NCBI RefSeq assembly: GCF_026343335.1
Contig: NZ_JAPELX010000001.1
Span: 4,650,001-4,714,000 of the forward strand
Direction: 5' to 3'
DNA: 64,000 nt
Origin: Streptomyces sp. NBC_00078
GTDB taxonomy: Bacteria > Actinomycetota > Actinomycetes > Streptomycetales > Streptomycetaceae
Below are positions 1-7,406 of the stretch, piece after piece (position 1 is the stretch's first letter; each line of letters begins with the position of its first letter). The notes below the pieces were generated by a model. The model was not told the DNA's origin and made no database searches. It saw only the letters and a program-made list of their open reading frames with translations. Both the position numbers and the translations under genes were made by a program.

Positions 1-922
1 TGGGGGCCAGCCACGCTGCAAGCCGTACCTTGACCTGCTCTGCCTGCTGCCGAGAGTGACAGCAGGCGACCATATCGTCGGCGTATCGCACCAGCACCGG
101 AGCTCCTCGTGTCGTTTCTCCGGAAGTACGTCCGGATGCGAGATAGAGGACTCCGGCAGCTTCCTCCAGGCCATGGAGAGCAACGTTCATCAACAGCGGG
201 CTGATTACACCGCCTTGAGGTGATCCCTCTTCGGTCGGTGCGTGCAGGCCGTCCTCCACCACTCCCGCTTTCAGCCATCCCCGGATCATTTCCCTGGCCG
301 GGAAGGACCCGATCGCTCTGAGCAGTTGTTCGTGGTCGATTCTGTCGAACGCGGCGGACAAGTCGGCATCCAGAATCCACAGCCTCCTGGCCCGGGAGCC
401 TTTCAGCGTGGAGTAGAGAGCGCCGATGGCGTCCGCACAGCTGCGGCCCGGCCGGAACCCATAGGATTTCGGCTCGAAGCGCGCCTCCCACTCGGGTTCC
501 AGTGCGTTACGGACGCGCGCCTGATGGCATCGGTCCATAATCACGGGGATACCGAGCGGCCGTTGTTTTCCATTGGCCTTTGGAATGTACACGCGTCGGA
601 CCGGCAGTGGATTCCAGGACGAGCGCGTGTGGTGCACGCGCACAGCCACGTCCATCCTGGCCTCGGGTGACAGGGCGGTCTCCCCGTCGATCCCGGCCGT
701 CCGACGTCCAGCGTTGCGCTGAGTCACCTGCCGCACGCTGATCAGCGTGTTCGACCATGATCTCAGCATCAGTTTCTGCAAGGACCGGACCAGGGCCCAG
801 TCCTCTTCCCGCGTCGCCTTGAAGATCCTCTGCCTCAGCCTCACTACGTTGTCCTCGTGGTGACGCCATGCGACGTCGTCCCATTCGGCAACGTCCTTGG
901 GTCCGTTCACCGCGGTGTCCAA
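1..922 (-). CDS. ltrA: Group II intron reverse transcriptase/maturase, C-terminus outside window
   Basis: Multifunctional intron-encoded protein needed for splicing and retrohoming. Translating the minus strand from TTG 922 (or GTG 910) gives an N-terminal RT-0 stretch (RLRQRIFKAT, QKLMLRS, NAGRRTAGIDG), then VYIPKANGKQRPLGIPVIMD, GFRPGRSCADAI, DADLSAAFDRIDH, GSPQGGVISPLLMN and the catalytic YADD motif in VRYADDMVACC near the window edge. All are diagnostic of bacterial group II intron RTs. A purine-rich CGAGGGG precedes the TTG. The fingers and most of the palm are present; the thumb, maturase and any endonuclease domains are cut off by the edge. No internal stop is seen, so the enzyme may be intact. 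Confidence 0.9.
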   Translation of the reverse strand, partial: MDTAVNGPKDVAEWDDVAWRHHEDNVVRLRQRIFKATREEDWALVRSLQKLMLRSWSNTLISVRQVTQRNAGRRTAGIDGETALSPEARMDVAVRVHHTRSSWNPLPVRRVYIPKANGKQRPLGIPVIMDRCHQARVRNALEPEWEARFEPKSYGFRPGRSCADAIGALYSTLKGSRARRLWILDADLSAAFDRIDHEQLLRAIGSFPAREMIRGWLKAGVVEDGLHAPTEEGSPQGGVISPLLMNVALHGLEEAAGVLYLASGRTSGETTRGAPVLVRYADDMVACCHSRQQAEQVKVRLAAWLAP

Positions 923-1488
923 CTTGCCCCTCGGTTCGGGAGGCCCCGGGCCTCGGTCGTCAAAGGCTCACCAGCCCACGTCAGCTCCCCTTTCGGGACC
1001 CGGCCGCCAGGACCGGCATCCGGCCGGTTCCCCGAGACAGCCGCCTGGAGAGGCAACCACACGTCCCGAGTCCCGCGCCTTTCGGCCGCCGGCATCTGCT
1101 TCTTGGGCTTCCTGTCCCGCCGAGGAGTTCCGCCCCTCTTACGATCGGCCTACCGAGCCCAACGGCCCGGACCCCGACGGGGTTTCCACGTTCCGCGCAC
1201 ACGAGACACGGCCGGGGTGGGCGCCCCCTACACCCCGGGGCCAGCGGTGTTCCCACGACCGGTTGATCGTCCCCGGCCGCCGCTTGCCGCCTCTTCCAGC
1301 GGCCAGGCCCTTGCACCCTGGTCCTCGTCCCGTCACCCAAGGCTTGGGCTGACGAGGCATCATCGGGGGTTCACTTGCGTTCGCCCGTCCGGCCTTCCCC
1401 TCGCCCGGTTGCTCCCCCGGACGGAGCGGGGGCCCTTGGGCTTCTTCCCTGGGCTTCGCACCCTCACAAGCGGGACCTGTGAACGCAC
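1..1488 (-). mobile_element. Group II intron, 5' part (3' end outside window)
   Basis: A retroelement read on the minus strand. The reverse transcriptase starts near 922, and about 565 nt of non-coding, GC-rich sequence lies between it and a GTGCG motif at 1488-1484, which fits the usual group II 5' splice consensus (GUGYG). That length is normal for ribozyme domains I-III, with the ORF in domain IV. The catalytic domain V and the 3' end lie left of the window. The boundary is inferred from the motif and spacing; I did not fold the RNA. Confidence 0.7.
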
Positions 1489-1592
1489 GCCAGGGCGGGG
1501 ACTGATCTCGAACACTGATCAGGAACTACGCATCCGGTCTATAACCGGCCTCCGATCTGCGAGTTCACTCGAAATGCGCGACTTCGTGTCGC

Positions 1593-1712
1593 ACCGATCA
1601 GGGCCCACTGCTCGTCGATGAGATCGCCTCGCGCCATGACTGACGATCTATCAAGACCGGGCCTCGGCGCGCAGGCGATCCACCGAATCGTGATCCGAAC
1701 TCCAGACAGGAC
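1593..1712 (-). pseudogene. IS5-family transposase, N-terminal fragment with left inverted repeat
   Basis: From ATG 1637 the minus strand reads MARGDLIDEQWALI, the typical first residues of Streptomyces IS5 (IS427-type) transposases. Homology then stops and the frame soon ends. Upstream, GGTCCTGTCTGGAGTTC (about 1712-1696) looks like the terminal repeat of such elements and abuts the CTAG where the IS701 element begins. Only the first 40 nt or so of coding sequence survive. Identification rests on the short N-terminal motif and the end sequence. Confidence 0.5.
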
Positions 1713-1716
1713 CTAG

Positions 1717-1740
1717 TACTCCAGCCGTAGTTCGTGATCT
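1717..1740. repeat. Left terminal inverted repeat of the IS701 element
   Basis: TACTCCAGCCGTAGTTCGTG and four more bases; matches the reverse complement of 3566-3589 at 23 of 24 positions. Preceded by CTAG. Confidence 0.85.
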
Positions 1741-1832
1741 CGATCGTGAGGGGCGCCGAGGAGGCAGCTGGCAGCGTCGATCATCTGGACGAGACCGACC
1801 ACGCCGTCGCGGGCGTTCGTTTCCTTCTCCGC

Positions 1833-2165
1833 CTACCCGAGTCCACCGAGACGGAGGGCGTTCTCAATCTCGCTGAGTTTCGCGGAGGACAGGGCGCCCG
1901 CCCGCTCGATCAGGTCGTCCCGGGACACGGTGGTCAGCCACGTGCAAGGGGTAAAGCCCGGACGCGGGAACGCGAACCGAAGCACGCCTTCAAAGGGCAG
2001 TCCTTCCACGGCGCCTACTGCCACTTCGACGCCCAGACCGGTGATGTCGACACCCGCCCGAGCGACGACCTGCATCACCCGGATCCCGGACGCGTCGTCT
2101 CCCGACAGCAGCACGACCGGCCGCCGCTCGTCGAACTCCACCCACCAGACTTCGCCACGTTGCAC
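1833..2165 (-). CDS. PemK/MazF-family toxin-like protein, IS passenger
   Basis: About 110 aa. MazF-type proteins are endoribonuclease toxins with an SH3-like beta barrel. The start is set at GTG 2165 because a perfect GGAGG lies 4 nt upstream; the longer upstream frame is not needed. The protein opens QRGEVWWVEFDERRPVVLLSG, the hallmark MazF N-terminus, followed by the GVEVAVG and CTWLTTVSRDDLIERAGALSS segments that close the fold. No antitoxin frame is visible beside it. It lies inside the IS701 terminal repeats and is transcribed away from the transposase. It could regulate the element, stabilise it, or be an inactive relic. Confidence 0.75.
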   Translation of the reverse strand: MQRGEVWWVEFDERRPVVLLSGDDASGIRVMQVVARAGVDITGLGVEVAVGAVEGLPFEGVLRFAFPRPGFTPCTWLTTVSRDDLIERAGALSSAKLSEIENALRLGGLG

Positions 2166-2227
2166 ATGTCCTCCTGACACAGGACGGCGGGCGGACGCTG
2201 CGCGACCCCGACGCGCTGTGGAGACGG

Positions 2228-3502
2228 GTGCGGCCACCCGTTGATCATCGGTGTGTGAAGACAAACGATCACGCGGTGGCCGCAGGTCACAGCGTAGACC
2301 CTGCCCGCTGGCAGGAGGCGTTCGAGGGCCTGATGAGCCGGATAGCGGGACGGTTCACACGGGTCGAACCCCGGTTCCGGGTCCGGAAGTTGGTGCTCGG
2401 ACTGCTGTCGGACCTGCCGCGCAAGAACTGCTGGACCATCGCCGAATGGGCCGGGGAGAGGACCCCGGACGGCATGCAGCATCTGCTGGGGCGGGCCAAG
2501 TGGGACGCCGACCGGGTCCGCGACGATGTGTGTGACTACGTGGTGGACCACCTGCACGACGACCAGGCGGTACTGGTGGTCGACGAGACCGGGGACGTGA
2601 AGAAGGGCACCGGCACGGTCGGCGTCCAGCGCCAGTACACCGGCACCGCGGGCAGGATCGAAAATGCCCAGGTCGCCGTCTACCTGGTCTACGCCGGCCG
2701 GCGCGGGCACGCGGCAGTGGACCGGGAACTGTACGTCCCGCGTTCATGGACCTCCGACCCTGACCGCTGCCGGGATGCCGGACTCGACCAGGACACTGCC
2801 TTCGCCACCAAGCCGGAACTGGCCACTCGTATGGTTGCCCGGTTCCTGGATGCCGGTCACCAGGCCGCCTGGGTTGCCGGCGACGAGGTCTACGGCGGCA
2901 ACCCGAAGCTGCGGGCCGCACTGGAGGAACGCGGCACCGGCTACGTCCTCGCGGTGGCCTGCTCGCACGAAGTCACCACCGGGGCGGGGAAGTTCCGTGC
3001 GGACACCCTGGCCAAGAAGGTGCCCAAGCGGGCCTGGCAGAAGCTCTCCGCAGGGGCCGGGGCCAAGGGCCACCGTTTCTACGACTGGGCAGTCATCGAC
3101 CTCGCCGACCCCCGACCCGGGAGTCGTCAGCTACTGATCCGCCGTAACCGCAGCACCGGCGAACTCGCCTACTACCGCTGCTACTCGCCCGCACCCGTGC
3201 CGCTGACCGTGCTGGTCAGAGTCGCTGGATCAAGATGGCGGGTGGAGGAGTTCTTCCAGTCGGGCAAGGGCCTGGCCGCACTCGACGAGCACCAGGTCCG
3301 CCGCTATGCCTCCTGGTCCCGCTGGGTCACCCTCGCCATGCTCGCGCACGCCTTCCTCGCCGTCGTACGCGCAGACGAGCACACCCGCCCCGCACCCGAT
3401 GCCCTCATTCCGCTCACCTGCAACGAGATCCAGCGCCTGTTCATCACCCTCGTCGTCCGACCCGTCCACGACACAGCCCACCGGCTCGGTTGGTCCGACT
3501 GA
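2228..3502 (+). CDS. IS701-family transposase
   Basis: A 424-aa DDE transposase that catalyses cut-and-paste movement of the surrounding element. The frame is intact and of full family length. Recognisable blocks are LGLLSDLPRKNCWTIAEWAG, DGMQHLL, LVVDETGDVKKG (first catalytic Asp), GVQRQYTGTAGRIENAQVAV, WVAGDEVYGG (second Asp) and WRVEEFFQSGKGLAALDEHQ (Glu region). Start candidates are GTG 2228 and GTG 2255; the latter gives a protein opening VKTNDHAVAAGHSVDPARW and may be the true start. Because ends, target duplication and transposase are all intact, the copy could still be active. Confidence 0.9.
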   Translation: MRPPVDHRCVKTNDHAVAAGHSVDPARWQEAFEGLMSRIAGRFTRVEPRFRVRKLVLGLLSDLPRKNCWTIAEWAGERTPDGMQHLLGRAKWDADRVRDDVCDYVVDHLHDDQAVLVVDETGDVKKGTGTVGVQRQYTGTAGRIENAQVAVYLVYAGRRGHAAVDRELYVPRSWTSDPDRCRDAGLDQDTAFATKPELATRMVARFLDAGHQAAWVAGDEVYGGNPKLRAALEERGTGYVLAVACSHEVTTGAGKFRADTLAKKVPKRAWQKLSAGAGAKGHRFYDWAVIDLADPRPGSRQLLIRRNRSTGELAYYRCYSPAPVPLTVLVRVAGSRWRVEEFFQSGKGLAALDEHQVRRYASWSRWVTLAMLAHAFLAVVRADEHTRPAPDALIPLTCNEIQRLFITLVVRPVHDTAHRLGWSD

Positions 3503-3565
3503 CGGCGCCGCCACCAGGCCCGATCCCAGGCCAGCCACTACCGTCGACAAGCCACTCAGGCATGA

Positions 3566-3589
3566 AGATCACGATCTACGGCTGGAGTA
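3566..3589. repeat. Right terminal inverted repeat of the IS701 element
   Basis: Pairs with 1717-1740 with one mismatch and is followed by CTAG at 3590-3593. The two CTAG copies are the inferred target-site duplication. Confidence 0.85.
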
Positions 3590-3619
3590 CTAGGTCAGAT
3601 CAGTGTCACCGTAAAGTCG

Positions 3620-4171
3620 CAGCTCGGCGCGGTGGTGGTCGGCCATCGCCCAGCCGACTACCTCCCGCGTCGCGAGATCGATACAGGTCGCCAGATGCAA
3701 CTTTCCCTCCAGCGTGCTGAGTTCAGTCATGTCGCCGACGAGCCGCATCCCGGGCCGGGGCGCGGTGAAGTCCCGGCCGATCAGGTCGAGCGCGAACACC
3801 GCCCGCTTCGCCTGCCGGGTCAGGCCCCGACGCCGGCGGCGGGTGATCCCGACGATCCGGTGCCTGCGCATCAGCCGCTCGACCTTCTTGGAGTTCACCA
3901 CCCGCCCGGCCCGCCGCAGGGCGGCGTGGACCCGCGGGGCACCGTAGGCACCGCGAGATCCGGCGTGAAGGACCCGGGTCTCGCCCACCAGCACCTCCTC
4001 GGCCCGCTCCCGCACCGTCCGGGCCGGCCGTGACGCCCTGTGCGCGTAGTAGGTGGAACGGGGCACTCCCAGCACACGGCACAGAAACACAACGCTGTGA
4101 CCTGCAGGACTCTCCGATGCCTTCTCCGCATCGATGCAACGACACCGTGCCGCGGTGCCTACCTCATCTTG
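3620..4171 (-). pseudogene. IS3-family OrfB (DDE integrase domain), C-terminus lost
   Basis: OrfB of IS3 elements is made as an OrfAB fusion by -1 frameshifting and carries the rve integrase core. The frame is open from about 4171 (QDEVGTAARCRCIDAEKA), overlapping the end of orfA, then shows VFLCRVLGVPRSTYYAHRAS, YGAPRVHAALR, LMRRHRIVG and GMRLVGDMTEL (first Asp), and CIDLATREVVGWAM (second Asp). After HHRAEL the sequence no longer resembles the family and a stop follows at 3590. The third catalytic Glu and about 100 residues are missing, so this copy cannot transpose unaided. Confidence 0.75.
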
Positions 4172-4464
4172 TCCTGAGCGAAGAAGGCGGTCGCTTTTCC
4201 CAGAACGTCGATCGTGGCCTCCTGCTCGCGGACCTTCCGCCGCAGCCGGACCAACTCCTCACGCTCCGCAGTGGTCAAAGCCCCGGCGGGCCCCTCACCG
4301 CGGTCGACCTTCACCTGCTTCACCCAACCGCGCAGCCCCTCCGGACTCACGCCCAGATCCCGCGCGACCTCGGTGACCGTCTTCTCCGAGGACAACGCCA
4401 AGGCGACCGCGTCCCGCTTGAACTCGGCCGTGTACCGCTTGCTCATGTTGCTCTTGTTACTCAC
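4159..4464 (-). CDS. IS3-family OrfA (HTH transposase subunit)
   Basis: A 101-aa protein beginning MSKRYTAEFKRDAVALAL (second start 4446), the helix-turn-helix that binds IS ends, with EVARDLGVSPEGLRGWVKQ as the recognition part and a C-terminal leucine-zipper-like stretch (ELVRLRRKVREQEATIDVLGKA). It ends FFAQDKMR with the stop inside the overlap with orfB. A GGAAAAG run about 45 nt before the stop is a possible slippery site. It is complete, but its partner is truncated. Confidence 0.8.
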   Translation of the reverse strand: MSNKSNMSKRYTAEFKRDAVALALSSEKTVTEVARDLGVSPEGLRGWVKQVKVDRGEGPAGALTTAEREELVRLRRKVREQEATIDVLGKATAFFAQDKMR

Positions 4465-4509
4465 TACCTGTGACTGCTTCTTCCGGGACCATCCGTCCCA
4501 GTATCAAGC

Positions 4510-4695
4510 TGTCCGGCCGACAGGGGGAACCTCACCGAGACCTCCGACACGGTCACCGCACGGCACTGGCGCTACGTCGGCTCCGGCCACACCCCCGGAG
4601 CTTCCCTCATCGCGGTCGGGATCGCTGAAGACATCGCGTGCAACCGAGAGGCTGCCTCCGACGCCCTGCCGAACTCCTATGGGAGGTCTATTTGA
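4510..4695 (+). pseudogene. Unrecognised gene remnant, C-terminal part
   Basis: A plus-strand frame from the IS3 edge to TGA 4693-4695 reads NLTETSDTVTARHWRYVG, then SGHTPGASLIAVGIAEDIAC, and ends NSYGRSI. It has coding-like third-position GC but no start of its own. I do not recognise the family. It may be the 3' end of a gene interrupted by the IS3 element. Its stop overlaps the TTG start of the following small frame. Confidence 0.3.
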
Positions 4696-4778
4696 GACTC
4701 CTGCTGGAAGGAGACGATGACTGGGCCTGGGCCCGCGAACAGGCCCGGACCGCACCTGCCTGGTCTGACGACGACTAG
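4692..4778 (+). CDS. 28-residue acidic/aromatic small protein, function unknown
   Basis: TTG start at 4692 with GGGAGG (4681-4686) 5 nt upstream. The start overlaps the previous stop as TTGA, suggesting translational coupling. The peptide opens LRLLLEGDDDWAWAREQA and ends PAWSDDD. It is too short for family assignment. Ribosome-binding site, coupling and biased codon use support expression, but conservation cannot be judged here. Confidence 0.35.
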   Translation: MRLLLEGDDDWAWAREQARTAPAWSDDD

Positions 4779-4842
4779 CGACGGGCGAACACGATCCTCG
4801 GTCTGTCCGTCGCCCCGCGTCTTGCTCCGCCTCAGACCGAGG

Positions 4843-6522
4843 TCACTTCGAACCGCCCTCGGACTCAGCCCCAGACTGATCCCCCTTCGGCCTCCACACC
4901 GGAGTCAGCCGCTCACGCACTGGCTTCCCACGTCCGACGGCAGGGCCGACAAGGACGGCGATCAACGTGTCCTCGATGTACCCGCGCTTCTCACTGAGCA
5001 GCAGGTCATCCCACGTCTCGGCGAGATCAACGGGCTCACTCTGTGCGGAGTGCCTGTGCCGTAGGAATCGGTTCCGCTCCGTCGTGAGGCGACGCTTCTC
5101 GGCCTCGTGCTCCGCAAGCTGCGAAAAGTACGTCTCCGCGGTGATGATCCGCGATTTCCGGGCCTGCTTCAGGTCATCGATGTCTTCGAGGACGCGCGTC
5201 AGTTCCTCCTCGTTGTCCCACGTCGTGGGTGCGGGACTGGCCTGTCGCATGGCGGCCTCCTCCTGGTGCTTGGCGATCACCATCATGGACACGGCCTTGT
5301 CCGTTTCCGGGCCGGGAATCCGCGTGCCTCCGCACCCTGAGTAGGCGCTGCCGCTGCTCGGGCACGTGTAGTAGGAGTACCCCTCTGGTTTCTTGAGGCG
5401 CTTCTCCGCTTTGGAGATCCGAAGCTGTGCACCGCAGCCGTTCCGGTCACACCGCAGGGTGCCCCGCAGGAGAGACTTGCGCGTGTTGTGGCCCTGCCCC
5501 GGAGCTGGATTCGACCCGAGTAGTTCCGTGACGGCTTCCCACTCCTCGACGGTGATCGCGGGTTCCCACTGCCCGGTCACCGGTTTCCCATGGTCGTCCA
5601 AGACGATCTCGACGCGCTTGTTGGTCGTTCCCGTGACTGGGTCAACGTCGATGACCTGGCGCGAGCGGTACCCGCACAGTCGGGGGTTACGGATCACGGC
5701 TTTGAGTCCCGCATGTGACCATGTGCGGCCGGTCGACGTCTTCACATCGGACTCGTTCAGTTTCCTGATGACCGCCGAGATCGGCTTGCCCGCAAGCAAC
5801 CACTCGACCATCCGCCGGAGCCACTCCGCCTCGTGGGGGTCCAGCGTGCGCTTGTCCTCCTTCCAACCGAAGGGCCTGGTGCCGCCCGTCGGGATCCCGG
5901 CTCGCTGAAGAGCGCTGTGCTTACGGGCGACCCGTCGCGCCGTGTCGGCGGACTGCTTGTTGTTCGTCGCGGTCACGATCCGCGCGACCGTGCGGCCGTT
6001 GTCGGTGAGGAGATCGAGGGTGCCCGTGATGTCGATGATCGGACGTCCGAAGTTCTCCACGACCTCGATCGCGTCTTCAAGGTGTCGGTTGTCGCGCGTC
6101 AGCCGGTCGATGTCGTAGACGATCAAGCCGTCCAGGCGCTCGCCGTTCGGGGCCACACCGCGCTTGAGGTCCTCCAACGCGCCCTCAAAGACAGGGCGGA
6201 TGACGCGGTACCCGATGTCACCGTTCGGCAGACGGATACGCTTCCGCTTCCACGCGCTTGTGTCCGGCTCCTCGTACGTGTGAATGTACCGACCGCCGCG
6301 CGACTCGACGAAGCGCTTGTTGTCCTTCTCCTGCTCGTCGCGGCTCCTGATGTCCCGGCCGGTCATGGGCCGGAACGCGGGCCTGGCAACCGAGGTGTCG
6401 GTAGCGTCGTTGTCAGCAGTAGCGGGACCCTCGTCGACCTCGAAGGACAGACGGACGAGTCCGGCCCAGTTCTGCCCCTCTAAGTCGCCCCAACGGGCCT
6501 TCTGCACAAGGTCGTTGTTCAT
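4843..6522 (-). CDS. Large serine integrase of an integrative element
   Basis: A 559-aa serine recombinase that would catalyse attP x attB integration. The start ATG 6522 is chosen although the frame stays open upstream, because upstream sequence belongs to the disrupted host gene. The resolvase domain comes first: GLVRLSFEVD contains the catalytic Ser (about residue 26), followed by YDIDRLTRDNRHLEDAIEV and the helix E region TARRVARKH. A recombinase domain follows (PFGWKEDKRTLDPHEAEWLRRM), then a zinc-ribbon (RCDRNGCG ... YYTCPSSGSAYSGCGG) and a C-terminal coiled coil (VLEDIDDLKQARKSRIITAE). This is the layout of phiC31-like integrases. The gene lies about 20 bp from the host junction, typical of phage and ICE integrases. 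A weak GGAAG is 12-13 nt upstream. Confidence 0.92.
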   Translation of the reverse strand: MNNDLVQKARWGDLEGQNWAGLVRLSFEVDEGPATADNDATDTSVARPAFRPMTGRDIRSRDEQEKDNKRFVESRGGRYIHTYEEPDTSAWKRKRIRLPNGDIGYRVIRPVFEGALEDLKRGVAPNGERLDGLIVYDIDRLTRDNRHLEDAIEVVENFGRPIIDITGTLDLLTDNGRTVARIVTATNNKQSADTARRVARKHSALQRAGIPTGGTRPFGWKEDKRTLDPHEAEWLRRMVEWLLAGKPISAVIRKLNESDVKTSTGRTWSHAGLKAVIRNPRLCGYRSRQVIDVDPVTGTTNKRVEIVLDDHGKPVTGQWEPAITVEEWEAVTELLGSNPAPGQGHNTRKSLLRGTLRCDRNGCGAQLRISKAEKRLKKPEGYSYYTCPSSGSAYSGCGGTRIPGPETDKAVSMMVIAKHQEEAAMRQASPAPTTWDNEEELTRVLEDIDDLKQARKSRIITAETYFSQLAEHEAEKRRLTTERNRFLRHRHSAQSEPVDLAETWDDLLLSEKRGYIEDTLIAVLVGPAVGRGKPVRERLTPVWRPKGDQSGAESEGGSK

Positions 6523-6529
6523 GGCATAA

Positions 6530-6550
6530 GGGTACTTCCAGGAAATCGCT
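6530..6550. other. Inferred integration junction (att) inside a K+ channel gene
   Basis: Reading in the frame of the downstream RCK protein, codons from about 6544 on (NRWRSALRDHTVVVG) match what I recall of the linker before the RCK domain in Streptomyces K+ channels. Codons before 6541 do not, and they run into the integrase gene. The crossover is placed here by that loss of similarity. The partner att site is not in the window. Confidence 0.55.
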
Positions 6551-7239
6551 GGAGGTCCGCCTTGCGCGATCACACCGTCGTCGTCGGCTTCGGGACGAAG
6601 GGGCGCTCGGCGATACAGACCGTCTGTGCGACAGGGCTGAAGAAGGAGCAGGTCGTCGTGGTCGACCCCAGCTCCAAGGTGATCGATGCCGCGACCGCCG
6701 AGGGCTACGCGGGAGTCCTCGGGGACGCGACGCGCAGTGACGTGCTCAGACGCGCCGAGGTGCACCGGGCGCGGCAGATCATCATCGCCACCCAGCGCGA
6801 CGACACGGCCGTGCTGGTCACGCTGACGGCCCGGCAGCTCAACCGCGGGGCGAAGATCGTGGCCGCCGTCCGCGAGGAGGAGAACGCACCGCTGCTCCAG
6901 CAGTCCGGCGCCGACGCGGTCATCACCAGCGCCAGCGCGGCCGGCCGTCTGCTCGGCCTGTCCGTGCTCAGCCCCGCGGCCGGCATGGTGATGGAGGACC
7001 TCATCCAGCAGGGCAGCGGGCTCGACATGGTCGAACGACCAGTCATAAAGGCCGAGGTGGGAAAGAAGCCGCGGGAGACGGAGGACCTGGTGGTGAGCGT
7101 CGTACGCGGGCACCGGGTGCTCGGATACGACGATCCGTCCCTCGGCACACTGCAGTTGACGGACCGTCTGATCACGATCGTACGGGCGACGCCGGGCGCG
7201 CAAGTGGCGCCCGACGTCCGGCCGTTGCGGCAGGACTGA
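6544..7239 (+). pseudogene. Potassium channel gene, 3' fragment encoding the TrkA-N/RCK domain
   Basis: RCK domains bind NAD(H) and gate K+ channels. The fragment has a Rossmann motif (VVVGFGTKGRSA), GYAGVLGDATRSDVLRRAEV and a TrkA-C-like tail (LVVSVVRGHRVLGYDDPSL). In Streptomyces this sequence normally follows two membrane helices and a TxGYG filter. No such segment is present upstream; the integrase begins instead. A TTG at 6562 with GGAGG 6 nt upstream could still start a free 225-aa RCK protein. Standalone TrkA-N proteins exist, so a naturally short gene is the alternative. Confidence 0.65.
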
Positions 7240-7406
7240 CTACCTGCGGTGGTGGAGCCGCATCCTGACCCGTCCGAGGACCAGTCCGAGGACCGGTCCT
7301 GACCGTCGCCCGGACGCATAGGTGATCGCACACTTTCCTCCGCACACACTCTCTCCGCACCCCCGCCGCCGCGGGGGAAGCGACAACGAGGAGTAGCGTC
7401 CTGCCC

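Larger units (their letters stand above)
1717..3589 (+). mobile_element. IS701-family insertion sequence with MazF-like passenger
   Basis: A complete 1.87-kb element. The ends carry 24-bp inverted repeats (1717-1740 and 3566-3589) with one mismatch, and each is flanked by CTAG (1713-1716 and 3590-3593), the 4-bp target duplication expected for IS701 (YTAR preference). Inside are a full-length transposase on the plus strand and a divergent MazF-like gene on the minus strand. The element sits between an IS5 fragment and a truncated IS3-family element, so it probably came late into an already scrambled site. Confidence 0.85.
3620..4501 (-). mobile_element. IS3-family element, truncated at its distal end
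   Basis: Contains a full orfA and an orfB that loses homology after HHRAEL (about 3620), before the third catalytic residue. The proximal end lies near 4501, where TGGGACGGATGGTCCCGG (minus strand) could be the terminal repeat. Between 3594 and 3620 is about 27 bp of foreign sequence, then the IS701 flank. The truncation therefore predates or accompanied the IS701 insertion. Confidence 0.7.

Noticed and set aside
6523..7203. N-terminal extension of the integrase frame to 786 residues
   Set aside because: The extension is antisense to the RCK coding region; a family-like N-terminus starts at 6522.
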